A stretch of 64,000 bases of DNA from Lycorma delicatula. Lineage: Eukaryota; Arthropoda; Insecta; Hemiptera; Fulgoridae. The stretch covers positions 77,616,689 to 77,680,688 of the forward strand of contig NC_134455.1 in assembly GCF_047948215.1 (NCBI RefSeq), in the 5' to 3' direction. The notes below the pieces were generated by a model that had not been told where the DNA came from, made no database searches, and was given only the letters and a program-made list of their open reading frames with translations. This document shows, in pieces, positions 37,899-49,282 of this stretch (positions are counted from its first letter, which is position 1; each line of letters starts with the position of its first letter). A program made the translations under genes and the position numbers.

Positions 37899-37980
37899 AT
37901 GTGTGTATGTATGTTATTTCAACGACTGAACCGATTTATATGTATGACCCCGCGTTGAAATCCTTACGTAACTGGGAATG
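37899..37980 (+). repeat. Dispersed repeat D, copy 1
   Basis: The reverse complement of about 52050-52150 matches here: tgtatgtatgtt, tttcaacg, gaaccgattta, atgtatgaccccgcgttgaa. This pattern is common in non-autonomous insect repeats, sometimes Helitron-like; the class is not proven here. Confidence 0.65.
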
Positions 37981-39164
37981 TGATTCATGGTCTATATAAA
38001 TATGTATGAATATATATATATATATCCAACCATATGTTTAAAAAAATTAAAAAAAAAATGATTGTACCATATACAAGAGCTCTGCACAAAATTGCCGGTT
38101 GCACGCTCTTTAATTACCCTATATTAAAGAGCAATGTTTGTCAGCAATGTTTTTTTTTTTGGCAGGTGAGTTCTTTCATTTTTAATATTTATCAATTGTT
38201 TTATGTATTACATAGTTATAATTAGCATATTAATGAAATAAATACTAAATACTTAGCCTATGCAATTAATATATTAATTGTATTATGTTACAAACAATCG
38301 CTAGACATTTAGAATTGTTGAAAAAGGACAGGACTACATATATATATATATATATTTTTTTTTTTTTGAGATATGTTTCATGTATTTTTTCTTCTTGTAT
38401 TTCCTAGAGTTATACGAAAGAGACTCAAAGCATGATTCACCAGAATATGCTCTACCTAAAAATAATATTTTTCTTTGTCACAAGTTATAAGCTGCAAGAT
38501 TACATTTAAAGTATTTAATTTGTATTAATTGTTGCCCACTTTATTAACTTTAGAATTAATAAGAATGAATTATTGAAAAAAGTTGATAAACCATTCTTGT
38601 CCATGGTCTTACGCAGTTATTTTACCCTTAATATATCTATTTTATTATGTAGTTTATGACTTTTTTAAGTAGCTATATTATTTTGAGGTCATTCTCTTCT
38701 TTTACAAAGAAAAAAACATCGTTTTCCTTATTATTTCACCAAATGTAATCTCCATTTAATTTTTATTTTTCCCTTCCACTCTGCATTGTCTTTATGGATG
38801 TCAGAGCATTGTGATTTAATTGTCGGTGTACTATTTCCAAATTAGCTTCTCTTGAGTTCAGTTGCCTACAACTGAACTTCGGATTTTTTCATTAATCCCT
38901 TCTTCTTTGTTAAAATACGTGTCTTAACTATGTTCATCTTGTTATCATAAAAAAATGAAAATGAAATAAAAGAATTATAGTTTTTTCATCAAGAAAAATT
39001 TTATAAACTAATTTTTTAGACTAAACAAAAACATTTATTTAGTCTACAATCTTTTAATTTCATTAAAACGATAAGACACTTTAGGGGGCATTGGCTAAAT
39101 CGGACGTGTCTGTAGTATGGTCTGACTTTATTGCTATTTTAGTGTATTTTTTGTTTAGTTGTTT
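37981..39164. other. AT-rich DNA with (TA)n tracts
   Basis: (TA)n near 38011-38026 and 38338-38355. A hairpin with 10-nt arms lies at 38855-38878. No gene recognised. Confidence 0.5.
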
Positions 39165-39292
39165 TAGGCAGATTTCATAAGCTACCTGTTGGAAACTACC
39201 TATTGAAAGGGGTACCATGATTCGACTTCCGGAACATTTCGACATATCTTCGTGTTCCACATACCCCAGACCCCAAAACCAAAACCAAAATG

Positions 39293-39326
<34 letters not shown>

Positions 39327-39985
39327 CACTTTCTGATGAACACGAAAACTGCCGTAATTTTGCGCCATTCACGTTCAAATTGATGCATAAAATTTAACGA
39401 CCCAAAATCTCGGTCGAATTTGTTAATGGGAAAAATCAGAGACAATGGGGGTGGAAATGGGGAAGCTTTTTTGAAAAAAAAAACAAAATATAGCTATAAC
39501 TTTCTTAAGTAAAATATTGAATTCGTTTAGAGTTCCTACTATTCTCTGAATAAGGGCCTTAAACCTACCTAAGTAAAGTTTTTCAATATCACAGACAATT
39601 TACACAGGGGGTGGGAAAAATGGGAATTCAAACACAAAAAATACATACCTTCCTTAATAGGCACAGTATCGTTGAATCGATTTAAAATGATTGTTAGTCC
39701 TCTAAATATTACCTAAAACTTTTGTCTGAAACAATATTTGGTATGACCAACCATTACGGTAAGGGATGACCAAAATATTGCTGAAATTATAATAAGATGG
39801 GGCTTGTTGTATGCGAAACATGTGAAACTTATTTCACATGAAACGATCGTCGTATTGAGTAAATCTTAAATCGTATTCAAGATTTAAGTTTTTTCTTAAC
39901 TCTGACGTGGAAATATTTTTTATCTCCTACTTAGAACCGGTGAAATCTACCTCCGTCTTCCGGCGTGCCAAAAGGGATTTTTTTT
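39165..39985 (-). repeat. Dispersed repeat family C, copy 2
   Basis: Reverse-complement partner of 6852-7630. Both copies carry a (TA)n microsatellite at the same internal site, next to gaaagtgaaata (here 39295-39325), so the tract belongs to the family. No protein or terminal repeat identified. Confidence 0.75.
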
Positions 39986-40123
39986 TGTTTTGTTTGTTGT
40001 TGAAAAGCAAATTTTTGTTTAGTTCGGTTGTTGTGTGAATAAACACGTTTGTTTGAACCGGGCCGTGTTTTTTTGCTTGGACTTAATATTTTAGAAATTT
40101 TTGTATGTGTTGACACTTAACTT

Positions 40124-41158
40124 TTTTTTTATATACATCTGTAGTTTCCCCGCTCTCCGGAGCCGGACCAGCAATTAAGCATAAACTCAGCTCCGGGGGA
40201 GGTGCCTTCGCCTCAAACTACATCGGAAGGACGTTAGATCCCGCCCAGACAGCCGGGACTCGGCCTTTTTGCATACCATGCCTCAAATGAGGTGTTTCCA
40301 AAAGGGAAATCCCCACCGGGACTCCGGTTTTGACGCTTCGCCTCTAGTGGGATGCCCCACCGTGACTATCGTCTTACATTCCGCCCAACAGCATGCCAAA
40401 AGAGTGCATCATTGAAGTAGGAAGACCAATGTCTCCCTACTCGGGTGGATCTGTCCCTCAAAGACACCATGACGTTACTGTGAAGACACTCCGGACGCAG
40501 GTGGACCCGTCTTGCATCCTCGTCCTCCGGGTGCATGACCATACAACTTGTGGGATCATCAAGGCTGTGTATATGGCCGGCCTTACCTCACGTAAAATAA
40601 TGGGCACTTTTATCTGTGCCATTACAGAACATGGCCTGTGGCCAGGACTCCAGCATCTAAAGAAGAGTTCGTCGGAGGAACGCCACGTCACCCGACAGGC
40701 CACCCACCCAATGAGAAAACGCCCATCAGACAGCAGTTTGCTCGCAAGGGGATGAGCGGCACAGCTAATATTACTACTTGTGTTGAGCCGTAAGCCGGCT
40801 GCATTGATAAAACCTCTATAGTGACCGACTCTCCAGTTATTTACGAATTTTCCTGAGAAACTCATTCTGCATCGTGAGAGCATCCACATCCTTAACGAGG
40901 ACGTGGACCCTCCCACCACCAATACCAGCTAGGACCGTAGAAGCGCCCTTCATTTTTTCGGCGATATCTCTGTTCAGCTGTTCGGCCGCACCACCGTCGG
41001 CTCGCACCCGGAGGTGGAGATCCTCTCCATGGCTCTTCCGTACAGAGGACCCCGGTTTCACCCGGCGACACTACATGCTTCACGGAGCGGAGGAGATCAA
41101 CGTAGGACCTCCCCTGGCTTGACCACCACCGTGATGATCGGTGGCTCCGCCGGTGTAA
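40124..41158 (-). mobile_element. R1-like LINE remnant C (gag plus 3'UTR only)
   Basis: On the minus strand: gag pieces (41061-40458), then the 3'UTR and the shared 3' end (ccccgctctccggagccgga on plus at about 40147), then a T-rich tract that is the A tail. Candidate 9-bp duplication acttaactt at 40115-40123 and 41159-41167; the right flank is simple sequence rich in cttaa, so chance cannot be excluded. Endonuclease and RT are absent although both termini appear present. It is either an internal deletion product or a gag-only derivative. Confidence 0.72.
40458..41061 (-). pseudogene. LINE C gag remnant
   Basis: The upstream frame (41061-40837) contains RDIAEKMKGASTVLAGIGGG and RVHVLVKDVDALTMQNEFL, equivalent to the VIKDLELDVTERDIL segment of the LINE B gag. 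The downstream frame (40922-40458) contains FLIGWVACRV and FFRCWSPGHRPCSV, a damaged CCHC knuckle. Compare RIGWVRYRAV in element A. At least one frameshift lies near 40840-40920. Confidence 0.7.
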
Positions 41159-41410
41159 ACTTAACTTAAACATAACATAACTTAAACAACTTAACTAAAA
41201 CATAACTTATGTTGGTTATTATGTAAATGTTTTTACGTATATTTCCCTTTGATAACACGGTCAAGTCCATTTGTAATAACTGTACCGGAACATAATTTTT
41301 TTTTTTTAATGTTAGTTTTAAGGTTATACTTTTTATAGACTTAATAAATGACTAAATCCGAATACTAAGTAAAATTCAGGTTAAGAGTTTAACAGTAAAT
41401 AACCTTAACG
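41159..41410. other. Simple sequence and AT-rich spacer
   Basis: About 41159-41212 is a degenerate direct repeat of aacttaa/aacataa units. No gene. Confidence 0.55.
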
Positions 41411-41565
41411 TTCTTTGTTGGTTGGGTTTCAATTAACCACACATGTCAGGAATTGTCGACCTGAGACTGTATAAGACTACACTTCATTTCTATTCATACA
41501 TATCATCTTCATTTATCCTCTGAAGTAATACCTTATGGTAGTTTCAAAGGCTACAACAAAAAAAG
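41411..41565 (+). mobile_element. 5'-truncated SINE-A, tail A1
   Basis: Begins in the core (ttctttgttggttgggtttc) and ends with cctctgaagtaataccttat and a CAAAAAAAG tail. No clear target-site duplication. Confidence 0.82.
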
Positions 41566-41781
41566 AATAAAAAACCTAAAAATATATAAGGTTTGTTAGG
41601 CTGGAACTTTATTACCTCATTGGGTGGGATACAGAAAAAGGACTACAAAAAATTACAAAAGCATATAAAAATTTATTCAAATAACTTATAGATTCGGTTG
41701 AATTCTCATTTCATAAAAAAAATACAACTTTTCACTCAAGTAGTTTATTAGAACCGAATTCTGTCTCCAGTGTTTTTAAAA

Positions 41782-42720
41782 ATGAATACAATTACTGTTG
41801 CGGAAAGTGTTCGCTGTGTTTTGGTTTGACGATTTGCTGTTAGCAAAGCAGTTTAACGTAATTTTTGTAGAGAGTACGGTAGTAAGCCTCCTACTAGGCG
41901 TATAACTTACTCTTCACACCAAACTTTCTTTAAGACAGGCTGTTCTGTTAAACATACAAAATCACTAGGACGCCTACGCTGCACTGAAGCTGCTGTGGAA
42001 GAACTCAGAGAAAGCTTTGCATGTAGTCCGAACAAATCAACTCGACGTGCGTCACGCGAGACTGGCATTTCATAAACAAAACATTGGTGCGCATTACAGT
42101 AAACGATAGCATTTGAAGCCACGCGACTAACTATGATTCAACACATTACAGATAACGTTAAAGTTGCTTGGATGCAGTTTTGAGGGGAAATGATAGATAA
42201 AATCCCAGACAATGATACGTTTTTAAACAATGTAATTTTTAGTAATTAGTCAAAGTTTCACATCAGTGGGAAGATGAACACCCACAACTGCCGAATTTAG
42301 GGTAGCGAAAACCTTCATGAAACTTTGCATTCGTGATAGTGCTAAGGTCAATGTTTGCTGTGCCATAATGAAACAAAGACTCTAAGGCCCGATCCTCTTC
42401 CAGGAGGCAACCGTAAATGGCATTGTTTATCTGGACATTCTTCAAAATTTTCTAATTCCTCAGTTAGACGATGATGACCAAGGCGGACACCGTTACTATC
42501 AGGATGACGGAGAACCTCTTCACTACCGCCTAGAAGTCCGAGATTTTCTTGATACTCGATCGGGTTAACGTACCACCTTTGCCTACTGATCTTGTTTAGC
42601 TAGAGCTAACGACCGACTTGCTGGCTACAATCTGGAATGAAATTGACTTCAGGTGAGATGTATGTACCATTACAAATGGAAGAGATATTGAACTTAATTG
42701 AATGTTGGGTGAAAAACTAG
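41782..42720 (+). pseudogene. IS630/Tc1-mariner transposase, decayed
   Basis: A near-full-length but dead transposase read across several frames. In order: MNTITVAESVRCVLV; the second helix-turn-helix region SVKHTKSLGRLRCTEAAVEE; ESFACSPNKSTRRASRETGI; HITDNVKVAWMQF; KFHISGKMNTHNCRI and GSENLHET of the first catalytic region; NVCCAIMKQRLYGPILFQ; and a C-terminus near LTSGEMYV before the stop at 42718-42720. This is the insect DUF4817-type transposase pattern. The motif normally reading SDES, which holds the first catalytic aspartate, reads SN-stop-S at about 42240. A conserved tryptophan codon before GSEN is TAG, and frameshifts follow. The low-similarity stretch at about 42470-42640 would hold the later catalytic residues. 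Cut-and-paste activity is not possible. Confidence 0.85.
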
Positions 42721-43060
42721 TATTTTTCAATGAAATGAGACTTCAGACGATTCTGTAAATTATTTCAATAAATTTTTATATACTTTTAAAGTTTTTATGT
42801 CAATTTTGAATCACTCTGTAACGTTCAATATTTCCAAACGAACATTTGGAGCGCTTTTATCCCAACTAATTTTTAACACAATTATCCTAACGCATTTTTG
42901 CCGGTTCCGCACTTTTCTATGAGTTTTATAGGATATTCTCTCTTTTGATTTTTGTAAGGTGCTCTGATACGTCCTGGAAACTTGCGCTATACTGTTAGTA
43001 GTTTAACTCTCCTGAGACATTACCGTTTTTGAGCGTTTAGAGTCTGCGTAAACAATTCTG
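42721..43060. other. AT-rich DNA after the transposase remnant
   Basis: Probably includes the element's 3' non-coding end (gaatcactctgtaac at about 42809-42823 resembles termini of this class). I could not locate a matching left end. Confidence 0.4.
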
Positions 43061-44120
43061 TCCTTCTTTATTGCTAGGCAGGGTTCCAGTCGACGAAGGT
43101 GATAATTTCATATCTTGAAGTCATGGATGACTCTTTCAAGTGAAGCCCGAGGATTCGAAATTCACCTACTGTCGACTTTGATGGAAAGTTTTGTTTATTT
43201 ATCTGTGGGGACGGAGCGGCTGTGTGTGGCGTTTGTCGTGGAGACCAAATGCGGCTCGGAATTCCATTGGAACGATCCAACTTTGTTGAGAAACCTAGGT
43301 GCATAAGCAAAGAGAAATCAAACAGTCAGACAGGGGATTTAAATTCGACGCGCTTTTTGAAAGGATTATAGACGTTGCCAAAACGATCACTGTCACGTAG
43401 ACGAGCTCACTAAGAGAAAATTGAAGCAGGCTGAGGTGGAAGCAGGCCGAGTAGGCTTGTTTTGAAATTTACCAGTTTAAGAGGAAAGCTTGGAGATATT
43501 GATCGTTTCATGCTACGTCTGTGTGCGTCTGTTGCCGTTCAGACCGACAACAAGGCCGGTGTGATAGACATCAAGACTCTCTCAGAGGAGGGAGTACCTG
43601 ATGCGGAGGTCACCCGTTTGGTTGCGAAGAGATGGCTCTCAGAGCTTTATAAGAACACGGTAGAGCTGCAAGTGTTGGTGTTATCTATTTACGATAGAGA
43701 CATCTTTCTGATATATGATTTGGCCTGTTGTGATCCGGGTGACTCTAAGAAGATTAAGGAAGTTCTGCAGACGTGTAATGGAGCTTCTCAATGAAAAAAA
43801 GATTAAGGCGGGACAGCTCATTACGGAGGCTAATAATGCGATGATCCTGATGCGACCTTGATCTGGAGCTCTCGTCCGACTTACATAGTGGTGTTCAATA
43901 AGATAAAGAGCGAGGAATGGGCCAGTCTAGCTGTCAGGCAGGCGGTGGACAGGGTTTAAAGAGGTTCTCGGAGCCTTGTCTTTGGGCTACCGGATTGGTA
44001 GGAAGGTAATAACCGGAAACTGTGTTACGCTTCTTAGCGGGTACGGTGTTCTCATTTTGCCGGGGGAAGGAGTTTTAGTCGGTGAGAGCCCGACACTATC
44101 GCTTGCGCGGGTAAAAAGAA
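43061..44120 (+). pseudogene. GC-rich ORF1-like retroelement remnant
   Basis: A GC-rich island of about 1 kb. The clearest frame (43462-43794) reads VAVQTDNKAGVIDIKTLSEE, GVPDAEVTRLVAKRWLSELY, KNTVELQVLVLS, and a later frame reads TYIVVFNKIKSEEWASLAVR. The texture (acidic/basic helices, VTRLVxKxW) resembles the N-terminal part of hemipteran LINE ORF1 proteins upstream of the knuckles, but no knuckle, endonuclease or RT follows. A broken host gene is a less likely alternative. The island ends abruptly in AT-rich DNA at about 44130. Confidence 0.4.
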
Positions 44121-44449
44121 TACTTCATGAAAACATATTTTTGACAAACAATTTTTGTTTGAAAAAAATATTATTATTTATTTTTATTTAAATAAAATTT
44201 AAATAAAAAAAAAATTTAATTTTTAATTTAAAATTTAAATTTTATTTTTATTTATTATTATTTAATATTTTTATTTTGTAAGAAAAAAAATATTTTGATA
44301 ATAAGAGAAATTAATAGTCAATTATTAAAACCTTTAGTAATCTTTTACTCTGATTTTTTGAGGTTATGCCCATATACAAAATATTAATAGTTTTTTATTG
44401 TTTTTTTTCGGTTGAGCATTAATTTTTTATATTTTTTTTCTTTTTGATT
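44121..44449. other. Very AT-rich DNA
   Basis: Dense A and T tracts (for example 44160-44290). No feature recognised. Confidence 0.55.
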
Positions 44450-45115
44450 TTGGCCTATAAAAGATAACCTTCCAATTTGTTCACGTTCTTTGTACTTTTA
44501 ATCTTTTCCCAAAATTTTCTAATTCTTTGAGCTTACAGTTTTCTTCTTTCTTTCGACCATTCTTGAGTACCGTTATTTTTTGCCTTTCTTTTTCTTGAAA
44601 ACTCTGTATTATTTAATCTTCTCTTTGTAAAATTTTCTGTCTGATGTTTCATTTACTGAGATGTTTTGAGTTTTAGTTTGATTTTAACTTCTTTCAACCA
44701 ATTAATTACAGTTTTCCTTTCATAAAAGTAATTATAATTGTATATTAATTTTGAAAGACGATTATTGGCCATTCTCAAAAGGTGTCCAAAGAAAAATAAT
44801 CTTCGTTTTTTCATTGTTATTATTAAATTTTGTGTGAGCTGGTAAATTTCTTTGTTATGTCTCAGTTTACAATTATCATTTTTTAAATCTGGGCACAGAA
44901 ATTTCCGAATTATTATACTATCTACTTTTTTTAGCCCCTCCATTGTTAAATTTAAGTTTAGGCATTCGGAGGCGATCAGACATTATGGTTTTGTAACCGT
45001 ATTGTAGTTCCTGACTTTTAGATTTTTTATTGCAAACATTTTTTATAATTCCTAATGCACTTTCTAGTTTGCAAACATATTTTTTCGTATGCAAACGCAA
45101 AAGCAATTTTTTTTT
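44450..45115 (-). pseudogene. C-terminus of a second LINE type (post-RT domain)
   Basis: Minus-strand frames 45106-44918 and 44943-44653 read LQYGYKTIMSDRLRMPKLKF, then MEGLKKVDSIIIRKFLCPDL, KLRHNKEIYQLTQNLIITMK and KRRLFFFGHLLRMANNRLSK. The KRRL.F.GHL.RM...RL pattern after an LR.N.EIY segment is the conserved end of ORF2 in a non-LTR group abundant in hemipteran genomes and distinct from the R1-like elements here. A lysine-rich tail continues to about 44450. RT itself is missing and the frame is broken at about 44930. The exact clade is not assigned. Confidence 0.7.
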
Positions 45116-45207
45116 TTCAATAATTACTTATACTAAACGATTAAAATAAATTATATTTAGTTATAAAATAACTGAGAGAATCGTCAATAATTACTGCAGT
45201 TAACAAA

Positions 45208-45514
45208 AAGTCCAAACTCCATTTTTTTTTTTTGGATTGTGGGCTTTATTGGACACTTTTGGTTCAGTCGATTGCAATCAAAAGGGGAGGTGCACAAGTA
45301 GATGTTACAAAGTCTTAAATAAAAATTTCAACTTCTACCGCTAATTTTTTTTGAGTTATGCGAGATACATACGCACATACGTACGTACATACAGACGTCA
45401 CACCAAAACTAGTCAAGATGGTTTCAGGGATGGTCAAAATGGGTATTTCCGTTGAAATTTGAAAACCGAAATTTATCGCGCTCATAGTACTTCCTTTACT
45501 TCGTACAAGGAACT
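45208..45514 (-). mobile_element. Family F element, partial copy F5
   Basis: Keeps the 5' half of the family: terminus gtacaaggaact at 45503-45514 and cagtcgattgcaatcaaaag internally. The B-box half is missing. Confidence 0.75.
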
Positions 45515-47847
45515 GAAAAAGACTGGTCACTTGTAAAAATATATTTCTATCAATATATTTTAATATATTTTGCTACTAACTTGAACTGGTCACAGCAAGA
45601 GATTCGTTACTTTAATGTTCATGTATTTTGTTTTATTTCAGTTTTTTTTTAAATTTTAATCATTTCCTTTGTAACAACTGATAATGGTGTTAGTAACGTA
45701 AATCAATATTTAGTTGTAACGTTTACAACAAAATATAAAAGATCTTCATTCACTTCTTACTAATTTTAACAACTATTTAAGATTTTTTAGTAATTTGAAA
45801 TTATTACACTAGTTTTTTACAAAAATAAATTACAATGGATTCAAAAATTTATTTGTAAATATTAACATAAACAACATGATGAACAATAATAATAGGCCTA
45901 AATTTATATTTTCGTGGAATACATTATACTGTTAAATGAAGAAATAATTTTACAAAATCTGTCTGTAAACGTCTTTGAACAGTAATAAATTCATCTATTA
46001 AACATGAAGGGAAATGAATGTCTTAATATAGAGCGGAAAATGTTTCTTAGTGGCAGGCAAGTAAGGGATTTCTACTATGATGAACAAATATATAATGAAC
46101 AGAGGCGCAAACATACCAGCACTTGTCATTCTGCTACAGCTTGGCAGTTTATAGACATAGTACATGCAGATGATGCCAGAAAGAGCTTTAAATAGGAAGA
46201 GTAGAAACGGTAGAATAAGGAGTAGAATGAGAGTTGCCGTTTCGTCTAAAACATTGCCAGCTAAGATTTCCTTCTAGTTTAGACACATTATCAGTGACAG
46301 GCCTGTCTAAAATAATAAGACAGCAGTAATACAGCTTGAATGCTTCCAGGAAGATATTTTTGGTACAGCAAGGGAAATGTCAACTTACAGAGGGAAATAA
46401 ACGATAAGGAAGGGTTTAATAAGAATCCAGAGGATGTATAAGGCGCAGTAGTGTCAGGTATATTAACAAAGACGTATATTTGATGTCCCATCAGGGCTCG
46501 TGATTAACAATCGTATCGCACGCGATATCAAAAGCGATGTGTACACACGACGTTCTGTCCTTGTAAAATTGAAGAGACGGAGGAAGATTTTAATTTAATT
46601 TTCTATCTTATACTGCTGCGTTGTGATGTCACTAGGCTAAATTGAACGACATCTTCTTAATGAGAAAGAAGAAAGTCGGTAAGGAAATAGAGGAATAGCA
46701 GGGAACGGGAGAGTACGAAGAAGACACAAAGTGACAAGCCAAGCGTGATCGGGACAATGTAATAATTACATCTTAGCGCAAGAGAAACTAAACTCGCATT
46801 CACAACACGCTTCCAGCGAGGAAAAACCTAGTTATACGTAATGAGACACGTAATTATAATGTAGAGCGCGCCGCAATCGCTCTTCTCTCCTAGGTATTGT
46901 CAACAAGTAACTGTTACGACTTGAGACTGCTTGCCTGCTTACTGTACGCTAAGTATTACGGCACATACATATATAGGAAACGTAACGAATCGTTAAACAT
47001 TTTAGATGAAACTTGAATGTAAACTGGTCTTGACCCCGGAAATATAATAAAATATATTATATTAAATAAATTAAACATTAACCCTTTATGCAATCTTTAT
47101 TTATAAAACCAAGCAATTTCTTATAAACTTATTTTAACGAATTATTTATTATAAAGAAAAACCCCCCTTGATATGCTATCAATTATATCTTGTTCATTAA
47201 ATAACCAATAATATTTTACTTTTCTGCCAGTGTGATATCCTATTTTATTATCCTTGATTCAATCCGTGGAAGTTTTACTCCTAAAAAAAACTTTTATAGA
47301 TTTATTAACAGAATTGTTTTCCAAAAATAATTAAAATAGTGCACTATGAAATAAAACTGTACGTTTGACAAATCCCATAAGAGTATCAATTTTAGGCAAC
47401 TTAATGTGAGTTATAACTCGCTCTCAAAAAATACAAAGCTATTCTTGCTAATAAATTATTTATTTAAGGCATGCTAGCGACAGGAAAGAATGAAATAATT
47501 TCCCATAGACTTCTTTACTGAGCCAAGTATACGATTTCATATCAGAATTCCAAGATTACCAAATTGCAGGTGATATTAACCTACAAAAATAACATCCTCG
47601 TTCTTTTCATTACAGCAAACTGAACATTAAAAAAAATAATTCTAGTGCTGTACATATTTCCCAATCATAATAAAGAATGCCAAGCGCACTAAAAAGTAAA
47701 ACTTTAATGCAACCTTTTCTGTAGTAAAACAATTGAATTTTAAACTGTACATTAGTAAGGGATTAGATAAAGCTAATTGTTTTACACCCATTTCTTAAAC
47801 TTCACTAAATATCCTTGGTTTAATTTTCCGAACTTCATGATGGAATT
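45515..47847. other. Unique DNA, GC-richer block at 46000-46960
   Basis: No gene recognised. Frame 46004-46195 (63 codons, MKGNECLNIERKMFLSGRQV at the start) is not a family I know. About 46490-46970 is GC-richer, non-repetitive and carries ATTA cores (gtaataattacat, cgtaattataatg) and CpGs, so it is a candidate enhancer. Flanks are AT-rich. Confidence 0.4.
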
Positions 47848-47995
47848 GTAACGACTCGGCTTTTTATCCGGAGGTCCCAGTTTAGAATCACAAATACGAA
47901 GATTTGCAGCGTACTCTCATACGCTGCAAATCTTCGTTTCATAATCCCATGCACAAACTTCCAGCTTATACGATGAATTAATTTATTATCTTCTA
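47848..47995 (+). mobile_element. SINE-B fragment rebuilt by an inverted duplication
   Basis: The head part (actcggctttttatccggag gtccc) matches the copies at 35786 and 60322. The B-box area is degraded, and 47896-47937 is a perfect hairpin (18-nt arms, 6-nt loop). The right arm (tacgctgcaaatcttcgt) corresponds to SINE-B body sequence at 35786 (cacgctacaaatcattaatt); the left arm is its inverted copy. Confidence 0.65.
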
Positions 47996-48037
47996 TATAT
48001 ATTTATATATATATAAATCTGATGTGGACACAACATG

Positions 48038-48707
48038 ACTTCTTGTACGCCTATTAAATTACAAATACATATTTTTTTTTTTTTTTAATGAAAAGTACAT
48101 AAAATTGTATTTCATTAATTTTGATATTCTGTCTTTTTTTATTTTAACGTTATTATTGAATTATTATTTATTGTAAAAGTATTTTCATAATCACGAGTTA
48201 TTAATTATAAATAAATCAATATATTCAAATTAAGAAAAAAAGAGTTAAAAAAAAGAGATGAAGTTTGATTCAAACCGATGTGCCGTGTAAGTTCCAAATA
48301 TTTCATTAATTAAAGTTTTATTTGGCTATAACTCTGGAACGAATGAAAATATGTACAACTTATGATGTATCATTGAAAAGTTCTCAATGAAAGCTTATTA
48401 CTAAAGTTAAGAAAAAGTCTAAAATGCAAATGTTTTGTATTTTTGACTTTTTCAACATTTTTGGTACAGTCGATTGCAATCAAAACGGGAGGTGCACAAC
48501 TAGATGTTACAACAGTCCTAAATCCAAAATTTTAACATCCTACGGCTAATCGTTTATGAGTTATGCGAGATACATAGGTACGTACAGAAGTCACGCCGAA
48601 AGTAGTGAAAATTGACTTAGGGATGGTCAAAATGGATATTTTGGTTGAAATCTGAAAACCGAAATATATCGTGAACACAATACTTCCTTTACTTAGTACA
48701 AGGAAGT
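48038..48707 (-). mobile_element. Family F TIR element, copy F3
   Basis: 670 bp, bounded by acttcttgtac (48038-48048) and gtacaaggaagt (48696-48707). Full-length relative to F1 and F2. The B-box equivalent reads gattcaaaccgatgtgcc on the plus strand. Confidence 0.78.
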
Positions 48708-49282
48708 CATAATCTTATATGGACACAGATACGCCTAATAAATTGTACGCCTCTTAAATTATATATGCAAACTTTTAAAGTATATAAAATTTTATTTCAC
48801 TATTAATTTATTATTTCATATTTGGTTTTCATGTTATTATTTAATTATTACTTACTGCAAATTTTTTTTTACAATCAGAGGTTAATAATCATTAATAAAT
48901 CAATACATTTAAATTTAAAATAAAAGTTAATAAAGAAAAATGAAATGAAGTCGGATTTGAACCGATGTGGCTTCCCCTTGCAAGATTCAAATATTACAAT
49001 AATAATCCAAATATTTTGGATTTTGAGCTTTTTTGGAAACTTTTGGTTGAGTCGATTGCAATCAGCAAGGGAGGTGCAAAACAAGATGTTACCACAGTCC
49101 TAAATTCAACATTTCAACATCCTACGGCTAATCGTTTTTGAGTTACGCGAGATACATACCTACGTAGAGACGTCAAGCCAAAACTAGTCAAAATGAATAT
49201 TGAAATGAATATTGAATGTTGAAATGAATATTTCAGTTGAAATCTGAAAACGAAAATATTTCGCGACTGCAATACTTCCTTC
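48708..49282 (-). mobile_element. Family F element, copy F4, adjoining F3
   Basis: Same orientation as F3 and directly adjacent, so F3 and F4 form a head-to-tail pair. Some internal sequence is lost, and the terminal cttcctt is fused to a 33-nt-arm hairpin (49283-49353). gatttgaaccgatgtgg is the B-box counterpart. Confidence 0.72.

Noticed and set aside
40393..40755. 120-codon plus-strand frame
   Set aside because: Antisense to the LINE C gag, whose knuckle-like residues read on the minus strand.
41159..41212. Telomere-like repeat
   Set aside because: Units are degenerate aacttaa/aacataa rather than the insect TTAGG repeat.
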